NCBI RefSeq assembly: GCF_001457475.1
Contig: NZ_LN831029.1
Coordinates: 2,790,001-2,854,000, forward strand
Reading direction: 5' to 3'
Source of the DNA: Achromobacter xylosoxidans
Lineage (GTDB): Bacteria; Pseudomonadota; Gammaproteobacteria; Burkholderiales; Burkholderiaceae_B
Length of the DNA: 64,000 nt
Program-made: the position numbers and the translations under genes
In this document: positions 45,247 to 54,600 of the stretch, in pieces
How the letters are laid out: each line of letters opens with the position of its first letter
How positions within the stretch are numbered: position 1 is the first letter of the stretch
Notes under the pieces: model-generated
What the model was told of the DNA's origin: nothing
Database searches by the model: none
The model's input: only the letters and a program-made list of their open reading frames with translations

Positions 45247-45930
45247 TCAGGCCCGGCCGCCGGGGACATTGCCGCCAGCGGGCGGAGCCGGCGGGGCGGG
45301 CGGCATCGGCGGCACGTCGGCCGGCGCCACGGGGCGGCCGCTGGGGGTTTCGGCGCGCGCCATCCAGGCGATCAGCGACGAGCGCATGGCTTCCTCGACC
45401 GACATCTGGATCGGCTGCACCCATTCCTGCGGCACGAACACGGTGTAGCCCCCGATCATATAGCCCATCGGCAGGTACACGGCCACGCGCTCGCCCTGCG
45501 TGAAGCCTTCCGGCAGGCCTTCCAGGTTGCGGCGCGTCACCAGGCCGACCAGCTCCAATTGCTGGCCCGGCACGCGCAGGATCACCACCTGCTGGGCGGT
45601 GGCCTTGGAACTGGGCGAGAAGTAGTCGGCGAAGCTCTTGAGCGACGAATAGATGCTCTTGACCACCGGCAGGTTGGTGAAAGGCATTTCCAGCAACGCC
45701 ATCACGCGCTTGACGCGTTCCTTGGACACCAGGTAGCCGATCGCCAGGATGCCGAGGATGCCCAGCAGCAGGCCCAGGCCGGGGAAGTAGAAGCCGCCGA
45801 TGAACGGGCGCAGGAAGGTCAGCGCCACCGCCTCGGTCCAGGCCAGGAAGATGTAGAGCAGGTAGATCGTCAACGCCAGCGGCAGGACGGTGATCAATCC
45901 GCGGAAGAAGTACTTGTAGAGACGGGTCAT
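45247..45930 (-). CDS. DUF502 family membrane protein
   Basis: A 227-residue inner-membrane protein with two N-terminal TM segments (YFFRGLITVLPLALTIYLLYIFLAW and FPGLGLLLGILGILAIGYL). A soluble part with NLPVVKSIYSSLKSFADYF, VVILRVPGQQLELVGLVTRR and VYLPMGYMIGGYTVFVPQEWV follows. All are DUF502 hallmarks. The tail is Pro/Ala-rich. Function is not known. It is the first gene of the leftward DUF502-S4-Mrr-DUF2784-TPR run. Confidence 0.9.
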   Translation of the reverse strand: MTRLYKYFFRGLITVLPLALTIYLLYIFLAWTEAVALTFLRPFIGGFYFPGLGLLLGILGILAIGYLVSKERVKRVMALLEMPFTNLPVVKSIYSSLKSFADYFSPSSKATAQQVVILRVPGQQLELVGLVTRRNLEGLPEGFTQGERVAVYLPMGYMIGGYTVFVPQEWVQPIQMSVEEAMRSSLIAWMARAETPSGRPVAPADVPPMPPAPPAPPAGGNVPGGRA

Positions 45931-46054
45931 AGAGTCACGGGGCAAAGAAATCGGGGCCAGGTCAGCGGGACCGGGGCGGGCGCCGGGCGCGGACAGGGAG
46001 GGCCGCAGCATAGCAGCAGGTGGCGCGCCTGCCGGTAACAAGACGCGGGAATTG

Positions 46055-46522
46055 CTACCGGTCGACGGGCAGGAACAGCGTCTCCTTGATCTCCTCCATC
46101 ACCACATAGCTGCGGGATTCGGCCGACGCGGGCAGGCGCTTGAGGATTTCGCCAAGAAGGCGGCGGTATTCATTCATTTCGGTCAGGCGGGCCTTGACCA
46201 GGTAGTCGAAATCGCCCGACACCAGGTGGCATTCCATGACCTCGGGCACGTACAGCAGTTCTTTCTTGACCTTGTCGAACACGTCGCCCGACTTGGCCGA
46301 GAGCTTGATCTCCAGGAACACCAGCAGGTTCTTGCCGAGCGCCGCCGGATTGACGCGCGCATGGTAACCGGAGATCACGCCTTCGCGTTCCATGCGCTTG
46401 ATCCGGTCGGAGCAGGGCGTGGCCGACAGGCTGACACGCTCGGCCAGTTCGGTGACGGAAATACGGCCTTCGCGCTGCAGGATATCCAGGATTTTCAGGT
46501 CGATACGATCAAGGTCGCGCAT
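46055..46522 (-). CDS. Lrp/AsnC-family regulator, probable regulator of dadA
   Basis: A 155-residue Lrp-type regulator. The HTH is LDRIDLKILDILQREGRISVTELAERVSLSATPCSDRIKRMEREGVISGY (3-52). The ligand-binding domain follows with VPEVMECHLVSGDFDYLVKARLTEMNEYRRLL. It lies divergently from dadA with palindromes between them, the usual arrangement for an alanine-responsive activator of D-amino acid dehydrogenase. The protein is close in length to E. coli Lrp (164), but a global role is not implied. Confidence 0.92.
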   Translation of the reverse strand: MRDLDRIDLKILDILQREGRISVTELAERVSLSATPCSDRIKRMEREGVISGYHARVNPAALGKNLLVFLEIKLSAKSGDVFDKVKKELLYVPEVMECHLVSGDFDYLVKARLTEMNEYRRLLGEILKRLPASAESRSYVVMEEIKETLFLPVDR

Positions 46523-46575
46523 TTCACTTCGGACGGGTAAAAAAACAGGGTTGGCCGGGAAAAAGCACTGCCCAA

Positions 46576-46600
46576 TGAAAATCTTCAGTGATTTTCACTG
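46576..46600. promoter_or_regulatory. Two overlapping palindromes between the lrp-type gene and dadA
   Basis: TGAAAATC (46576-46583) and GATTTTCA (46590-46597) form a perfect inverted repeat with a 6-base spacer. CAGTGA (46586-46591) and TCACTG (46595-46600) form a second, overlapping one. Together they lie about 58 bases before the dadA start, in an A/T-rich region. They are good candidates for the Lrp-type binding site. Confidence 0.65.
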
Positions 46601-46657
46601 TCATGAGGCTCATAGACTACCGAAATTCCTGACCAAATCCAAACTTCGGAAAGAATC

Positions 46658-47959
46658 ATGCACGTCATCGTCCTCGGCAGCGGCGTCATCGGCACCACCA
46701 CCGCCTATTATCTGGCCCGCCAGGGAGCCAAAGTGACGGTGCTGGACCGCCAGCCCGGCGCCGCCCAGGAGACCAGCTACGCCAACGCCGGCCAGGTGTC
46801 GCCGGGGTATTCCACGCCCTGGGCCGCGCCTGGCATCCCGCTCAAGGCCATCAAGTGGCTGTTCAAGAAGCACGCGCCGCTGGCGATCCGCCTGGACGGC
46901 AGCCTGTACCAGCTGAAGTGGATGGCGGCGATGCTGGCCAACTGTTCGGCCGAGCGCTACGCGGTCAACAAGGAACGCATGCTGCGCCTGGCCGAGTACA
47001 GCCGCGATTGCCTGCGCGAGCTGCGCGCCGACACCGGCATCCATTATGAAGAGCGCGCCCGCGGCACGCTGCAGCTGTTCCGCACCGAGGCGCAGATGGA
47101 AGCCGCGCGCCGCGACATCGCGGTGCTGGAAGAGGTCGGCGTGCCCTACGAGCTGCTGGACCGCAACCGCCTGGTCACCGCCGAGCCGGCGCTGGCGCGT
47201 TCCCTGCACAAACTGGCCGGCGGCCTGCGCCTGCCGAACGACGAAACCGGCGACTGCCGCCTGTTCACCACCCGCCTGGCCGAAATGGCCGCGGCGCTGG
47301 GCGTGGAGTTCCGCTACAACCAGTCCGTCACCGGCCTGAACACCGCCGGCGGCCAGGTGACCGGCGTGCGCGTCGGCAACGAGGTCCTGACGGCCGACCG
47401 CTACGTCGCCGCGTTCGGCAGCTATACGCGCGGCTTCCTGGAGCCGCTCGGCCTGGACCTGCCGGTGTACCCGGTCAAGGGCTATTCGCTCACCATCCCC
47501 ATGAAGGACGAGGCCGCCGCGCCGGTCTCGACCATCCTGGACGAAACCTACAAGATCGCCGTCACCCGCTTCGACGACCGCATCCGCGTCGGCGGCATGG
47601 CCGAGCTGTCGGGCTTCGACCTGCGCCTGAAGGACGCGCGCCGCAAGACGCTGGAGCTGGTGGTCAATGACCTGTTCCCGGGCAGTGGCGACGTGGCCCG
47701 CGCCGAGTTCTGGACCGGCCTGCGCCCGATGACGCCGGACAGCACGCCCGTGGTCGGCCCGACCCGCTACGGCAACCTGTTCCTGAACACCGGCCACGGC
47801 ACGCTGGGTTGGACCATGGCCTGCGGCTCCGGCAAGCTGGTGGCCGACCAGGTCCTGGGCCAGCGTCCGCAGATCCGCACCGACGGCCTGGCGCTGTCGC
47901 GCTACGACCGCCACGCCCCGGCCGAACGGCCGCTGGTGCTGGGCGGCAAGGGCGCCTGA
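46658..47959 (+). CDS. dadA: D-amino acid dehydrogenase small subunit DadA
   Basis: A 433-residue membrane-associated FAD enzyme that deaminates D-amino acids, chiefly D-alanine, to the 2-oxo acid and feeds electrons to the respiratory chain. The N-terminal [32 protein letters not shown] is the FAD-binding fold. [28 protein letters not shown] is a DadA signature, and the C-terminal [24 protein letters not shown] is the family's last motif. Length is as in E. coli (432). No alanine racemase gene (dadX) follows. It is divergent from the Lrp-type regulator. Confidence 0.95.
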   Translation: MHVIVLGSGVIGTTTAYYLARQGAKVTVLDRQPGAAQETSYANAGQVSPGYSTPWAAPGIPLKAIKWLFKKHAPLAIRLDGSLYQLKWMAAMLANCSAERYAVNKERMLRLAEYSRDCLRELRADTGIHYEERARGTLQLFRTEAQMEAARRDIAVLEEVGVPYELLDRNRLVTAEPALARSLHKLAGGLRLPNDETGDCRLFTTRLAEMAAALGVEFRYNQSVTGLNTAGGQVTGVRVGNEVLTADRYVAAFGSYTRGFLEPLGLDLPVYPVKGYSLTIPMKDEAAAPVSTILDETYKIAVTRFDDRIRVGGMAELSGFDLRLKDARRKTLELVVNDLFPGSGDVARAEFWTGLRPMTPDSTPVVGPTRYGNLFLNTGHGTLGWTMACGSGKLVADQVLGQRPQIRTDGLALSRYDRHAPAERPLVLGGKGA

Positions 47960-48141
47960 GTCCGGCCCGATCCCCGCACGCGTTTCCTTCGGCGCCGGCC
48001 AAAAGCCGGCGTCTCGACGGCCCGCCCGGCGCACAATGCCGGCCGGGCCGTTGTTCCGTCGGGGCGCGGGCGGATGCTTTTGCGACAGCTTGCGCCCTGC
48101 CGATGTTCCTGGCGGCCGCCGCCGGCCTCTACAATCCCCGC

Positions 48142-49269
48142 ATGACCCATTTCCTGCACACCGCCGATTGGCAGATCGGCCGCCAGTACGGCCAGTTCGA
48201 AACCGATGACGCCGCCTTGCTGGCCGAGGCCCGCTTCGATGCCGTGGCGCGCATCGCCGCGTTGGCCGCCGAGCGCCAGGTCGACGCGGTGCTGGTGGCC
48301 GGCGACGTGTTCGATACGCAGGGCGTGTCCGACCGTACCATCCGCCGCCTGTTCGCGGCGCTGGCCGCCTATGCCGGCCCCTGGGTCATGATCGCCGGCA
48401 ACCACGACGCGGCGCTGGCCGACAGCGTCTGGAGCCGCGCCGCGCAACTGGGCTGCATTCCGCCCAATGTGCGGGTGCCGCCGCGCCCCGGCGTGGTCGA
48501 CCTGGCGGCGCAGAACCTCGCGGTGCTGGCCGCGCCGCTGACCCAGCGCCATACCTACGACGACGTCACCCAGGCCTTCGACGCCATGGAGTCCGAACCG
48601 GGTCGCATCCGCGTGGGCCTGGCCCATGGCAGCGTGGCCGGGCGCCTGCCGGACACCATCGACGCCACCAACCCCATCGCTCCCGATCGCGCCAGCCGCG
48701 CGCGGCTGGAATACCTGGCCTTGGGCGACTGGCACGGCTGCCTGTCCATCGACGAACGCACCTGGTACGCCGGCACGCCCGAACAGGACCGCTTTCGCGG
48801 CAACGAACCCGGCTACGTGCTGGACGTGCGCATCGCCGCGCCCGGCGCCACGCCGCAGGTCGAGCGCGTGGCCACCGGCAAGTACCGCTGGTCGGCCTGG
48901 ACCGAAACGCTGAGCCTGCCGACCGACGCCCAGGCGCTGGCCGAGCGCTTGGCGGCGCTGCGCGCCGAGGACGTGCTGCGGCTGGAGCTGCAGGGCCACG
49001 TCAACGTGCCGACCTGGGAGGCGCTGCAACGCGCCGTGGACCAGGCCGCGGCGCAGGCGAGGGCGGTGCTGCCGGACTTTTCCGGCCTGCTGCTCGAACC
49101 CGATGACGCCGACCTGGCGCAACTGGGCGCCAGCGGCTACGTCGGCGAAGTGGCGACGCAATTGCAGGCCATGCAGGCCGATCCCGAGCAGGCGGCGGTG
49201 GCCGGCGAGGCCTTGCGGCTGCTGCTGCGCTTCCAACGCGAAGGCACCGCCGCGGGAGGCGCGCAATGA
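48142..49269 (+). CDS. SbcD/Mre11-like DNA-repair metallophosphoesterase with DxQ motif
   Basis: A 375-residue calcineurin-like phosphoesterase, the nuclease half of an SbcCD-type pair. Motif II is AGDVFD (53-58), motif III AGNHDA (85-90), the late His motifs LAHG (H162) and LGDWHG (D196, H198). Motif I, normally DxH, reads D9-W10-Q11 (HTADWQIG), so one metal-ligand His is Gln. This wording is probably a feature of this subfamily rather than a decay. The start at 48142 places the motif right at the N-terminus. Its stop overlaps the ATPase gene start by four bases. Confidence 0.85.
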   Translation: MTHFLHTADWQIGRQYGQFETDDAALLAEARFDAVARIAALAAERQVDAVLVAGDVFDTQGVSDRTIRRLFAALAAYAGPWVMIAGNHDAALADSVWSRAAQLGCIPPNVRVPPRPGVVDLAAQNLAVLAAPLTQRHTYDDVTQAFDAMESEPGRIRVGLAHGSVAGRLPDTIDATNPIAPDRASRARLEYLALGDWHGCLSIDERTWYAGTPEQDRFRGNEPGYVLDVRIAAPGATPQVERVATGKYRWSAWTETLSLPTDAQALAERLAALRAEDVLRLELQGHVNVPTWEALQRAVDQAAAQARAVLPDFSGLLLEPDDADLAQLGASGYVGEVATQLQAMQADPEQAAVAGEALRLLLRFQREGTAAGGAQ

Positions 49270-51893
49270 AGCTCACGCGCATCGCCCTGGAAGAATTCCG
49301 CAAGTTCCGCCAGCCCCTGGTGCTGGATGGCCTGCAGGATGGCCTGAACCTGTTCGTGGGTCCCAACGAGGCCGGCAAGAGCACCGTGGCCGCGGCCATC
49401 CGCGCCGCGTTCCTGGAACGCTACAGCACCCGCACCGTGTCCGACCTGGCGCCGCGCGGCGAGAGCGGCGCCCGTCCCGGCGTCGAGCTGGCGTTCAGCC
49501 ATGGCGGCCATGATTACCAACTGAAGAAGTATTTCCTGTCGCGCGCCCGCTGCGAGCTGCTGATCGACAACGGCGCGCAACGGCTGGAAGGCGAGGAAGC
49601 CGAGAACACGCTGGCCGCATTGCTGGGCTTCGAACTGGCCGCGCGCGGCCAGAGCAAGCCCGACCTGGCCGGCGTGCCGGGCCTGCTGTGGATCCAGCAG
49701 GGCGACGGCCAGAACCTGCAAACCGCGGCCGGCCATGCCGGCGGCCATTTGCGCGAGGCCCTGACGCAGTTGTCCGGCGAGCTGGCCTCCGGCGACGGCG
49801 ACCGGCTCTATGAACGCGTGGCCGCCGAGCGCGCCAGCTTGCTGGATGCGCGCAACGGCCGCCCCAAGGGCGTCTACAAGGACGCCGAGGACGCGCTCGC
49901 CGCCGCCCAGGCCGAGCGCGACCAATGCGCCCAGGCCAAGGCCCAGCTCGACGCCGACGTCGACCGGCTGGCGGCGCTGCGCGCCGAGCATGCGCGCGCC
50001 GAGGCCGGCCAACCCTGGAAGGATCTCGAGGCGCGCGCGGCCGAGGCGCGCGCCCGGCTCGCGGCCGTGGCCAAGGAACGCGAAGCCTTCGAAGGGCTGC
50101 AGCGCGAGCAGCGCCAGGCCGCGCAGACCCTCGCGGTGCTGCAGGAGCAGGTGCGCCGCGACCAGCAGGACGAAACCGAGCTGCAGGCCCTGGTGGCGCA
50201 GGCGCAGGCCGCCCGCGCCGCCGTCCAGGAGGCGCAGGAGCCGCTGGCCCGCGCCCGGCGGCTCCGGGATACGCACGTTGCCGCCGCCGAGCAGGCGCGC
50301 CAGCGGGTCGCGGCGGTGCAGGCGGTGGCCGACCGGCGCGATCTGCAGCAGCAACTCGACCAGCTGGCGCGCGACATCGAACGCCTGGACGGCGCGCTGG
50401 AAGAAGCCACCCGCCTGATCGAGCAGGGCTCGACGTTGAAGGCCGAAGCGGTGCGCATCGAAATCGCCGACGCCGATATCCAGGCCCTGCGCAAGAGCGA
50501 GCGCGCGCTGGGCGACCTGCAACTGCGCCAGCAGGCCATTGCCACGCGCCTGTCTTATGCGTTCGACGCGGGCCGCGAGGCCCGGCTGGACGGCGCCGCG
50601 CTGGCCGGCAACGGCGAGTTGCTGCTGACCGCCGCGGCCGAACTGGAATTGCCCGGCCTGGGGCGTTTGCGCATCGAACCGGGCGGCCAGGACCTGCCGG
50701 CGCTCAAGCGCGAACTGGCGCAGATGCAGGCCGCCAGCGCCGCCTTGTTGGCGCGCCTGGGCGCGGCCCACGCGGCCGAGGCCGAGGAACGCCACGCGCG
50801 CGGCATCGCCTTGCAGCGCGAGCTGGACGCCATGCGCAAGACGCTGGCGATCCATGCGCCCAAGGGCGTGGACGCGCTGCGCGGCCAGCGCAACGAAGCG
50901 CAGGCGCGGCGCGCGCAACTGGCCGAACGGCTGGCACTGCTGCCCCCGGCGGCAGAGGCCGACGACGTCGATCCGCCGGCCGCGCGCCAGGCGTTGCGCG
51001 ATGCCGAAGCCAGCGCCGCGCAAGCCGAGCAGGCCCTGGCGGCGGTCCAGCGCGCCCTGGATGCCGACGGCGCCCGCGCCCAACTGCTCGAAACCCAGGC
51101 CGCCGCGCGCGGCGCCGACCTGCAATCGCCCGAACGCGCGGCGCAGCGCCAGGATCGTGCCGGCCGCCTGGCCGAGGCCCGCAACGGCCACGACCTGCTC
51201 GAACAACGCCTGCATCAGGCGCAGGCCGCGCTGGAAGCGCTGCGCCCCGAATTGCTGGAGCAGGACGCGCAACGCTACGAGAAATCCGCCGCCATCGAAC
51301 GCGACGCCCAGCACAGGCGCCACAGCGAGATCCAGCAACTGCTGGGCAAGCTGGAGCAGGCCGGCGCGCAAGGCCTGGGCGAACGATTGTCCGAAGCCGA
51401 GGCCGCCTGCGAACGCCTGCAGCGCCGCCGCGATGAGTTCCAGCGCCGCGCGCAGGCGCTTGAGCTGTTGTCCACCTTGCTGGCCGGCAAACGCGACGCC
51501 GCCACCCAGCGCCTGCAGGCGCCGCTGGCCCGCCGTCTGAGCCACTACCTGGCGCTGCTGTTCCCCGAATCGGCGCTGCGCCTGGACGAAGCGCTGTTGC
51601 CTGCCGCCCTGCAGCGTGCCGGCGGCGAGGACCCGCTGGACGCGCTCAGCTTCGGCACGCGCGAGCAATTGGGCATCCTGGCGCGCTTTGCCTACGCCGA
51701 CCTGCTGCGCGAGGCGGGGCGTCCCACGCTGCTGTTGCTGGACGACGCCCTGGTGCACACCGACGACGGCCGCCGCGACCTGATGAAGCGCGCGCTGTTC
51801 GATGCCGCCACGCGCCACCAGATCCTGATGTTCACCTGCCATGGCGAGGCCTGGCGCGACCTGGGCGTCGAGCAGCGTCGCATCGGCGCTTGA
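49266..51893 (+). CDS. SbcC/YhaN-like SMC-type ATPase without zinc hook
   Basis: An 875-residue coiled-coil ATPase. Walker A is GPNEAGKST (32-40), with EEFRKFRQPLVLDGL before it. GLLWIQQGDGQNL lies near residue 140. Two long coiled-coil arms rich in Ala, Arg, Glu and Gln span about 190-780. Signature-like SFGTREQLG is near 795, and Walker B is LLLLDD (822-827) with Asp where Glu is usual. No CxxC zinc hook occurs anywhere between the arms, so it resembles YhaN rather than Rad50/SbcC (which has the hook). It should form a complex with the upstream nuclease and act on DNA ends or secondary structures. Confidence 0.87.
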   Translation: MKLTRIALEEFRKFRQPLVLDGLQDGLNLFVGPNEAGKSTVAAAIRAAFLERYSTRTVSDLAPRGESGARPGVELAFSHGGHDYQLKKYFLSRARCELLIDNGAQRLEGEEAENTLAALLGFELAARGQSKPDLAGVPGLLWIQQGDGQNLQTAAGHAGGHLREALTQLSGELASGDGDRLYERVAAERASLLDARNGRPKGVYKDAEDALAAAQAERDQCAQAKAQLDADVDRLAALRAEHARAEAGQPWKDLEARAAEARARLAAVAKEREAFEGLQREQRQAAQTLAVLQEQVRRDQQDETELQALVAQAQAARAAVQEAQEPLARARRLRDTHVAAAEQARQRVAAVQAVADRRDLQQQLDQLARDIERLDGALEEATRLIEQGSTLKAEAVRIEIADADIQALRKSERALGDLQLRQQAIATRLSYAFDAGREARLDGAALAGNGELLLTAAAELELPGLGRLRIEPGGQDLPALKRELAQMQAASAALLARLGAAHAAEAEERHARGIALQRELDAMRKTLAIHAPKGVDALRGQRNEAQARRAQLAERLALLPPAAEADDVDPPAARQALRDAEASAAQAEQALAAVQRALDADGARAQLLETQAAARGADLQSPERAAQRQDRAGRLAEARNGHDLLEQRLHQAQAALEALRPELLEQDAQRYEKSAAIERDAQHRRHSEIQQLLGKLEQAGAQGLGERLSEAEAACERLQRRRDEFQRRAQALELLSTLLAGKRDAATQRLQAPLARRLSHYLALLFPESALRLDEALLPAALQRAGGEDPLDALSFGTREQLGILARFAYADLLREAGRPTLLLLDDALVHTDDGRRDLMKRALFDAATRHQILMFTCHGEAWRDLGVEQRRIGA

Positions 51894-52330
51894 CGCCTGG
51901 GCGCCGCGCCGGTAGGCTACGCGGGTTCATCACCGAACCCGACGCGTTTCACATGCCCGACTTCACGCCTTCCGCCGAATCCGCGTTCGCTGCCCGCGCA
52001 GCCGGCGCCGGCCTGCGCGCAAGCCTGCGGCATGGCGTGTCCTCTCCCGTGGTTTCTCCTGTCGTCTCGACGGTCGTATCGCCGCCGGCTGCTCCGCCGC
52101 CGCCGTGCGATGTCGTCGCCGGCGTCGTGGGCGCCTATCCGCCCGTGGCCGCCGTCGTCGGCTGACCGCCGCACACCTCCCGCTCCCGCTTTATCGCCTG
52201 GATCCGCCGCGCTGATGCGCCGACGCGTCTGCGTCCGCCCGCCGCGCGTCCATGCCTGATTCGTTCCGCGCTTCGCAAGACGCGCGCACGCCGCGGGAGC
52301 CTGTTCCATATTCGACAGGTAGAAATTCTC
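51894..52330 (+). other. 437-base intergenic region before the EamA gene
   Basis: I see no convincing gene here. A Pro/Val-rich frame from 51953 to 52165 (starts MPDFTPSAESAFAARAAG) and an Arg-rich frame overlapping it (52032-52259) are both open, but the base composition does not show the usual third-position pattern and neither has a family motif. A stretch near 52040-52100 is rich in repeated GT-C-T-C motifs. The last 60 bases are less GC-rich and should contain the EamA promoter. Confidence 0.4.
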
Positions 52331-53203
52331 ATGTCTTCAAATCGCAATGCGTGGGCCGCCTACGGCTCCACCTCCTTGTTCGTGCTGCTGTGGAGCGGCG
52401 GCGCGATCTTCGCCAAATGGGGCCTGGCGCATGCCTCGGCCTTCGGCTTCCTGCTGCTCCGCTTCATTCTGGCCCTGGCGGTGTTGCTGCTGATCTGCGC
52501 GGGGCGGCGGCGCTGGCTGCCCGCGCCGGGCACGCGCGGTATCGTCGCGCTGACCGGGCTGCTGCTCATCGGCAGCTATTCCATCTGCTATCTGCTGGCG
52601 CTGGACCATGGCATCACGCCGGGCGTGCTGGCCACGCTGCTGGGGGCGCAACCCATCCTGACCCTGGCCCTGCTGGAGCGCCGCTTTCCGCCCATGCGGC
52701 TGGCGGGCCTGCTGCTGGCCCTGTGCGGGTTGGCGATGGTGATGTTCCAGAGCATCGGCATGGCGCGTTTCTCGGTGGCCGGCATGGCTTTCGCGTTCGC
52801 GGCGCTGGCCAGCATGACGGTCGGCGCCATCCTGCAAAAGCGCGTGCGCCAGGCGCCGATGGACGTGATGCCGCTGCAGTACGTGGTGAGCCTGGCGCTG
52901 TGCCTGCTGTTCGCGCCGTTCCAGCCGCTGCATGCGGATTGGAGCGTGGGCTTCATCCTGCCGCTGCTGTGGATGGGCCTGGTGATCTCGGTCGGCGCGA
53001 CGCTGTTGTTCTACCGCATGATCCAGTCCGGCAACCTGGTCAACGTCACCAGCCTGTTCTACCTGGTGCCGGCGGGCACCGCGGCGCTGGATTACCTGGT
53101 GCTCGGCAACCGGCTGTCGCTGCTGAGCCTGGGCGGCATGGCGGGAATCCTGCTGGGTTTGATGCTGGTGCTGCGGGCGCCGGCCGCGCAGCCTGGGAGC
53201 TAA
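52331..53203 (+). CDS. EamA/DMT-family drug/metabolite exporter
   Basis: A 290-residue inner-membrane protein with ten predicted TM segments in two EamA halves. The first half has FVLLWSGGAIFAKWGLAHASAFGFLLLRFI, the typical signature; the second has LFYLVPAGTAALDYLVLGNRLSLLSLGGMAGILLGL. Such proteins export amino acids or other metabolites, and the substrate cannot be told here. It is convergent with the beta-solenoid gene, with eleven bases between the two ends. Confidence 0.92.
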   Translation: MSSNRNAWAAYGSTSLFVLLWSGGAIFAKWGLAHASAFGFLLLRFILALAVLLLICAGRRRWLPAPGTRGIVALTGLLLIGSYSICYLLALDHGITPGVLATLLGAQPILTLALLERRFPPMRLAGLLLALCGLAMVMFQSIGMARFSVAGMAFAFAALASMTVGAILQKRVRQAPMDVMPLQYVVSLALCLLFAPFQPLHADWSVGFILPLLWMGLVISVGATLLFYRMIQSGNLVNVTSLFYLVPAGTAALDYLVLGNRLSLLSLGGMAGILLGLMLVLRAPAAQPGS

Positions 53204-53214
53204 TATCCCCCGCG

Positions 53215-54096
53215 CTACGCGTGCGCGGTTTCTTCCTGGCCGGCCCAGTGGCCGCTGACCAGTTGCGCCGGGCGCTCGCGCGCCTGGACCCGGGCGCAGA
53301 CCGCCCAGGCGTCCAGGCGCACATTCAGGCCGGCATAGACGCCATGGCCGTCGCCCGCCTGGATGCAGCCCTCGGCATGCACGCCTTCGCCGGCGCGGAT
53401 CGAGCCGTCGGCGCGGATGTCTTCGCCTGCGATCAGGCCCCACCCCGCGGCCAGGTGGCCGCCGCAGGCAATGGTGGCGCCCGCCTGGATGCCGCAGGCG
53501 GCATCGATGTCCTTGGCGGCCTGGACGCCGCCGCCGGCCTTGATTCCCTGGCCGCATTTGAGGGCGCCTTGCACCTGCACGTCCTGCCCGGCCCGCAGGT
53601 GGCCGGTCACGGCCAGGTCCTGGCCGGCGCAGATGTCCCATTTGGCGCGCACGTTGCCGCGGCAGTCCAGCAGGGTGGCGACCTCGATGCCCCATTCGGC
53701 GGAAACGTCGCCGCCCGCGCGCAGGTCGCCGGCGCTGGCGATGTTGGCGCCGGCGGTGATGTTCTCGCCCGCAACGATGGATTCCCCGGCGCGAATGCCG
53801 CCGCCGGTGATGATGCTGCGGCCGGCGCGCACCACGCTGTCGACGTTGATGCCCATGCGCACCTCCAGCGTGCCGGCAAAGACGATGGCCTGCGCGTCGA
53901 GCGTGTCCAGCTTCAGCACTGCGTCGGTCGGCCCGAACTGGTCCAGCAGCCAGCAGGCGTCGCCCACGCGCCCGTCGGCCACCAGGGCATCGAGGACGGC
54001 CTGGTAGTCCCCCTGTCCGTTGTGGTCCCGCAGGAACCATTTGTAGCCTCCCGCGCAGGGATTCTTGGCTTTGACGAATTTCTTGGTGAGTTGCAT
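53215..54096 (-). CDS. Beta-solenoid protein of hexapeptide-like AG repeats
   Basis: A 293-residue protein with a short N-terminal helical head (1-84: LTKKFVKAKNPCAGGYKWFLRDH, then DALVADGRVGDACWLLDQFGPTDAVL). Residues about 85-258 are almost uninterrupted six-residue repeats of the form x-I/V/L-x-A-G-x (for example AGESIVAGENITAGANI and AGEDIRADGSIRAGEGV). This gives roughly 28-29 repeats, which predicts a beta-helix like bactofilins or left-handed acyltransferases. There is no signal peptide and no transferase His/CoA motif. A cytoskeletal or surface-binding role is possible; none is known. The head motif NPC-GG-xW-F hints at a recurring targeting domain. Confidence 0.8.
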   Translation of the reverse strand: MQLTKKFVKAKNPCAGGYKWFLRDHNGQGDYQAVLDALVADGRVGDACWLLDQFGPTDAVLKLDTLDAQAIVFAGTLEVRMGINVDSVVRAGRSIITGGGIRAGESIVAGENITAGANIASAGDLRAGGDVSAEWGIEVATLLDCRGNVRAKWDICAGQDLAVTGHLRAGQDVQVQGALKCGQGIKAGGGVQAAKDIDAACGIQAGATIACGGHLAAGWGLIAGEDIRADGSIRAGEGVHAEGCIQAGDGHGVYAGLNVRLDAWAVCARVQARERPAQLVSGHWAGQEETAHA

Positions 54097-54600
54097 GGCT
54101 CGGTGGCGATCAAGGCGTGGCGCCGCCCGCCGGACGAAGCCGGCGCGCGGACGAAACATGTGGCGAAAACCGCCCGGCCATTCGGCGAGGCGGTTGCGGC
54201 GGCCGGCCTGGCGCCTGGCGGTGCGCACGACATGGGGACGTACGGACGTGCTGGCGGCCGGCGGCGGCCGGTACGGACGAGACGGAAGGGAGGGGAGGCG
54301 GGCGCTTAGCCGGGCTTGGAGCGCGCGTAGGCGGAACGCGCGGCGACTTCCTGCGAGCTCAACAGGGTCGAGCGCAGGGCGCAAAGGACGCAGGCGGCGT
54401 CGGAGAGGCGGGAAAAATCGGTTCGCACGGGCGAAATGGTAGCAGAGCCCGCGCCCGCCATCCGCCGATGTGTCGCGGGCGCCTCGTCCGAATGGTCCGA
54501 ATCCGCTGATCCGGCCCCCACGCTGCCAGCCTGCGGCGCGGGGGGAGCGGCGGACAGGGAGCCTGCCCGCCGGCTACGCGGCAATGCCTTGCGGCAAGCC
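54097..54600. other. 504-base region between the beta-solenoid and Bug genes
   Basis: No convincing gene. A short leftward frame at 54306-54461 is listed separately with low confidence. The part near 54097-54300 is very G-rich and should hold the promoter of the beta-solenoid gene. A partial direct repeat GCGGCAA (two copies, 54577-54596) lies just past the Bug gene stop. Confidence 0.4.
54306..54461 (-). CDS. Possible 51-residue small protein
   Basis: A short open frame (starts MAGAGSATISPVRTDFSRLSD, ends SAYARSKPG) between two leftward genes. The middle DAACVLCALRSTLLSSQEVAARSAY has a natural-looking amino acid mix with a CxxC. The ribosome-binding site is weak and I recognise no family. 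It may be a real small gene or chance. Confidence 0.25.
   Translation of the reverse strand: MAGAGSATISPVRTDFSRLSDAACVLCALRSTLLSSQEVAARSAYARSKPG

Noticed and set aside
49137..51842. A 900-codon open frame antisense to the SbcC-like gene
   Set aside because: Same artefact: the sense strand has Walker motifs and coiled coils, while the antisense translation has none.
51953..52259. Pro/Val-rich and Arg-rich short frames before the EamA gene
   Set aside because: Composition is unlike coding sequence here and the two frames overlap one another.
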